Shown here in pieces: positions 34,498-35,281 of a stretch of DNA of 35,281 nt. The stretch covers positions 1 to 35,281 of the forward strand of contig MNCI01014479.1 of NCBI GenBank assembly GCA_015680685.1. Reading direction: 5' to 3'. The DNA is from Gnetum montanum. Lineage: Eukaryota; Streptophyta; Gnetopsida; Gnetales; Gnetaceae. Under the pieces are notes generated by a model. That model was not told the origin of the DNA, did not search any database, and was given only the letters and a program-made list of their open reading frames with translations. Position 1 is the stretch's first letter. Every line of letters starts with the position of its first letter. The translations under genes were made by a program, and so were the position numbers.

Positions 34498-35281
34498 ATG
34501 GCTTCTTCTCATGTAATCAATTCACCTAAGGACAATACAGGAGAAAGTCAGAATCATACGCATAACCGAAATCAACCATGTCCTCAATAATCTAAAGTCA
34601 CATATACTCATCTCGATGAGTATGTGCCGGATTTTACCTTTTTTTCCATCAAGATGAGCAACTGCGGTGGAGAGACATGCAAGGTAACATCGTGTTACCC
34701 CCAGATCGCTCTGCTCCTAACATGCTTTTCCGTGCCTTAGCACAGATTGACATGCAAGAGCTGCTTTCTGAATACATTCTGGGTGATTATGACACAAGGG
34801 ATTACCATCCCTCAAATGCCCAATGTATTCGGGACCCAAGGCAGGAGAGCCAACATTCACTATTGAAGGGCAAGGTTCCCCATGTCATTAGTGAAATAGG
34901 AGATGAGGAACCCCTGACAATGGGTTTCTTAGAAAATGATGTTCCTCCTCCTCACTCTGGTGAAGAGGTTAGGCATCAGGGCCTTAGATCAATGATACAT
35001 ATTCCAGGCTCTGATCCCCGTGAACACCAGCTGTTCATGGCAGGAAAAATTACTCACACTAATGACAAACATTTAGATTGTTACAATGATTGGGGCCGAA
35101 GCAGCCGAAGAGAAGGTAAGAAACATCACCAGGATGATGGATCCCCTTCTTCTCCTTCATCTCATCATTCACCCTCTCCTTCCACATCTGGGCGCAGCCA
35201 CCATGAGCATAACAGGGAGAATAAAAGCAAAAGAGATGAAATGCCTCGATAGGAAGGTCGAGAGGAGTTAGGACAAGGGCA
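34498..35281 (+). pseudogene. Element C gag, 5' part, runs off the window
   Basis: The start at 34498 reads MASSHVINSPKDNTG. A TAA stop follows after about 30 codons (a CAA-to-TAA position, near 34588), then YTHLDEYVPDFTF, then a frameshift at a 7-T run (34639-34645). The frame then stays open from 34677 to 35252 (191 codons): NIVLPPDRSAPN, DYDTRDYHPSNAQC, and a Ser/His/Pro-rich linker (SPSSPSSHHSPSPSTSG) that matches the same linker in A and B. It ends at TAG 35250-35252. The gag core should lie beyond the window. Confidence 0.7.

Overview
The window looks like a piece of a large, repeat-rich land-plant nuclear genome. A gymnosperm is my best guess, but this is inference. Reasons: one spliced single-copy-looking host gene is followed by about 29 kb of decayed LTR retrotransposons. 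The elements have a tRNA-Asp-type primer binding site and a reverse transcriptase of the plant Athila/Tat branch of Ty3/gypsy. The sequence is AT-rich, CpG-poor and loaded with C-to-T style decay.

Region 1 (1-5173, extending to about 5.6 kb with a probable 3' UTR) holds the 3' part of one multidomain gene in three visible exons (95-1030, 1255-3405, 4346-5173). The predicted product, incomplete at its N-terminus, has about 1304 residues. Its order is an unassigned N-terminal region, a guanylate-binding-protein-like large GTPase domain, a helical stretch, a long Cys/His-rich NFX1-like zinc region and a C-terminal von Willebrand A domain with a complete MIDAS motif. A 92-bp near-copy of coding sequence sits before a single N at the window's left edge.

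Region 2 (5174-18774) starts with intergenic AT-rich DNA. A tRNA-derived SINE follows, split by a whole LTR retrotransposon (element A: LTRs 6633-7510 and 17844-18737). The SINE keeps a perfect 12-bp target-site duplication, now 12.3 kb apart. Element A carries degenerate gag, RT, RNase H and integrase, a post-pol hairpin, a non-coding spacer, and an extra decayed coding region before its 3' LTR.

Region 3 (about 18.9-25.5 kb) is element B, a relative in the same orientation, with one recognisable 5' LTR, gag, protease, a truncated RT, RNase H and integrase. No 3' LTR was found.

Region 4 (about 25.5-33.5 kb) is very AT-rich. It contains a minus-strand, older Ty3/gypsy element D (gag-like, zinc-knuckle-like and protease-like stretches) with a different, initiator-Met-like primer site, and a 197-bp tandem duplication.

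Region 5 (about 33.5 kb to the end) is the 5' end of element C, a third and clearly younger member of the A/B family. It has an LTR, a near-canonical primer site and the start of gag, and runs off the window.

Apart from the host gene, nothing here looks like a functioning gene set. The main interest is the unusual domain composition of that gene, the nested-insertion record, and the convergent pattern of inactivating mutations in elements A and B.
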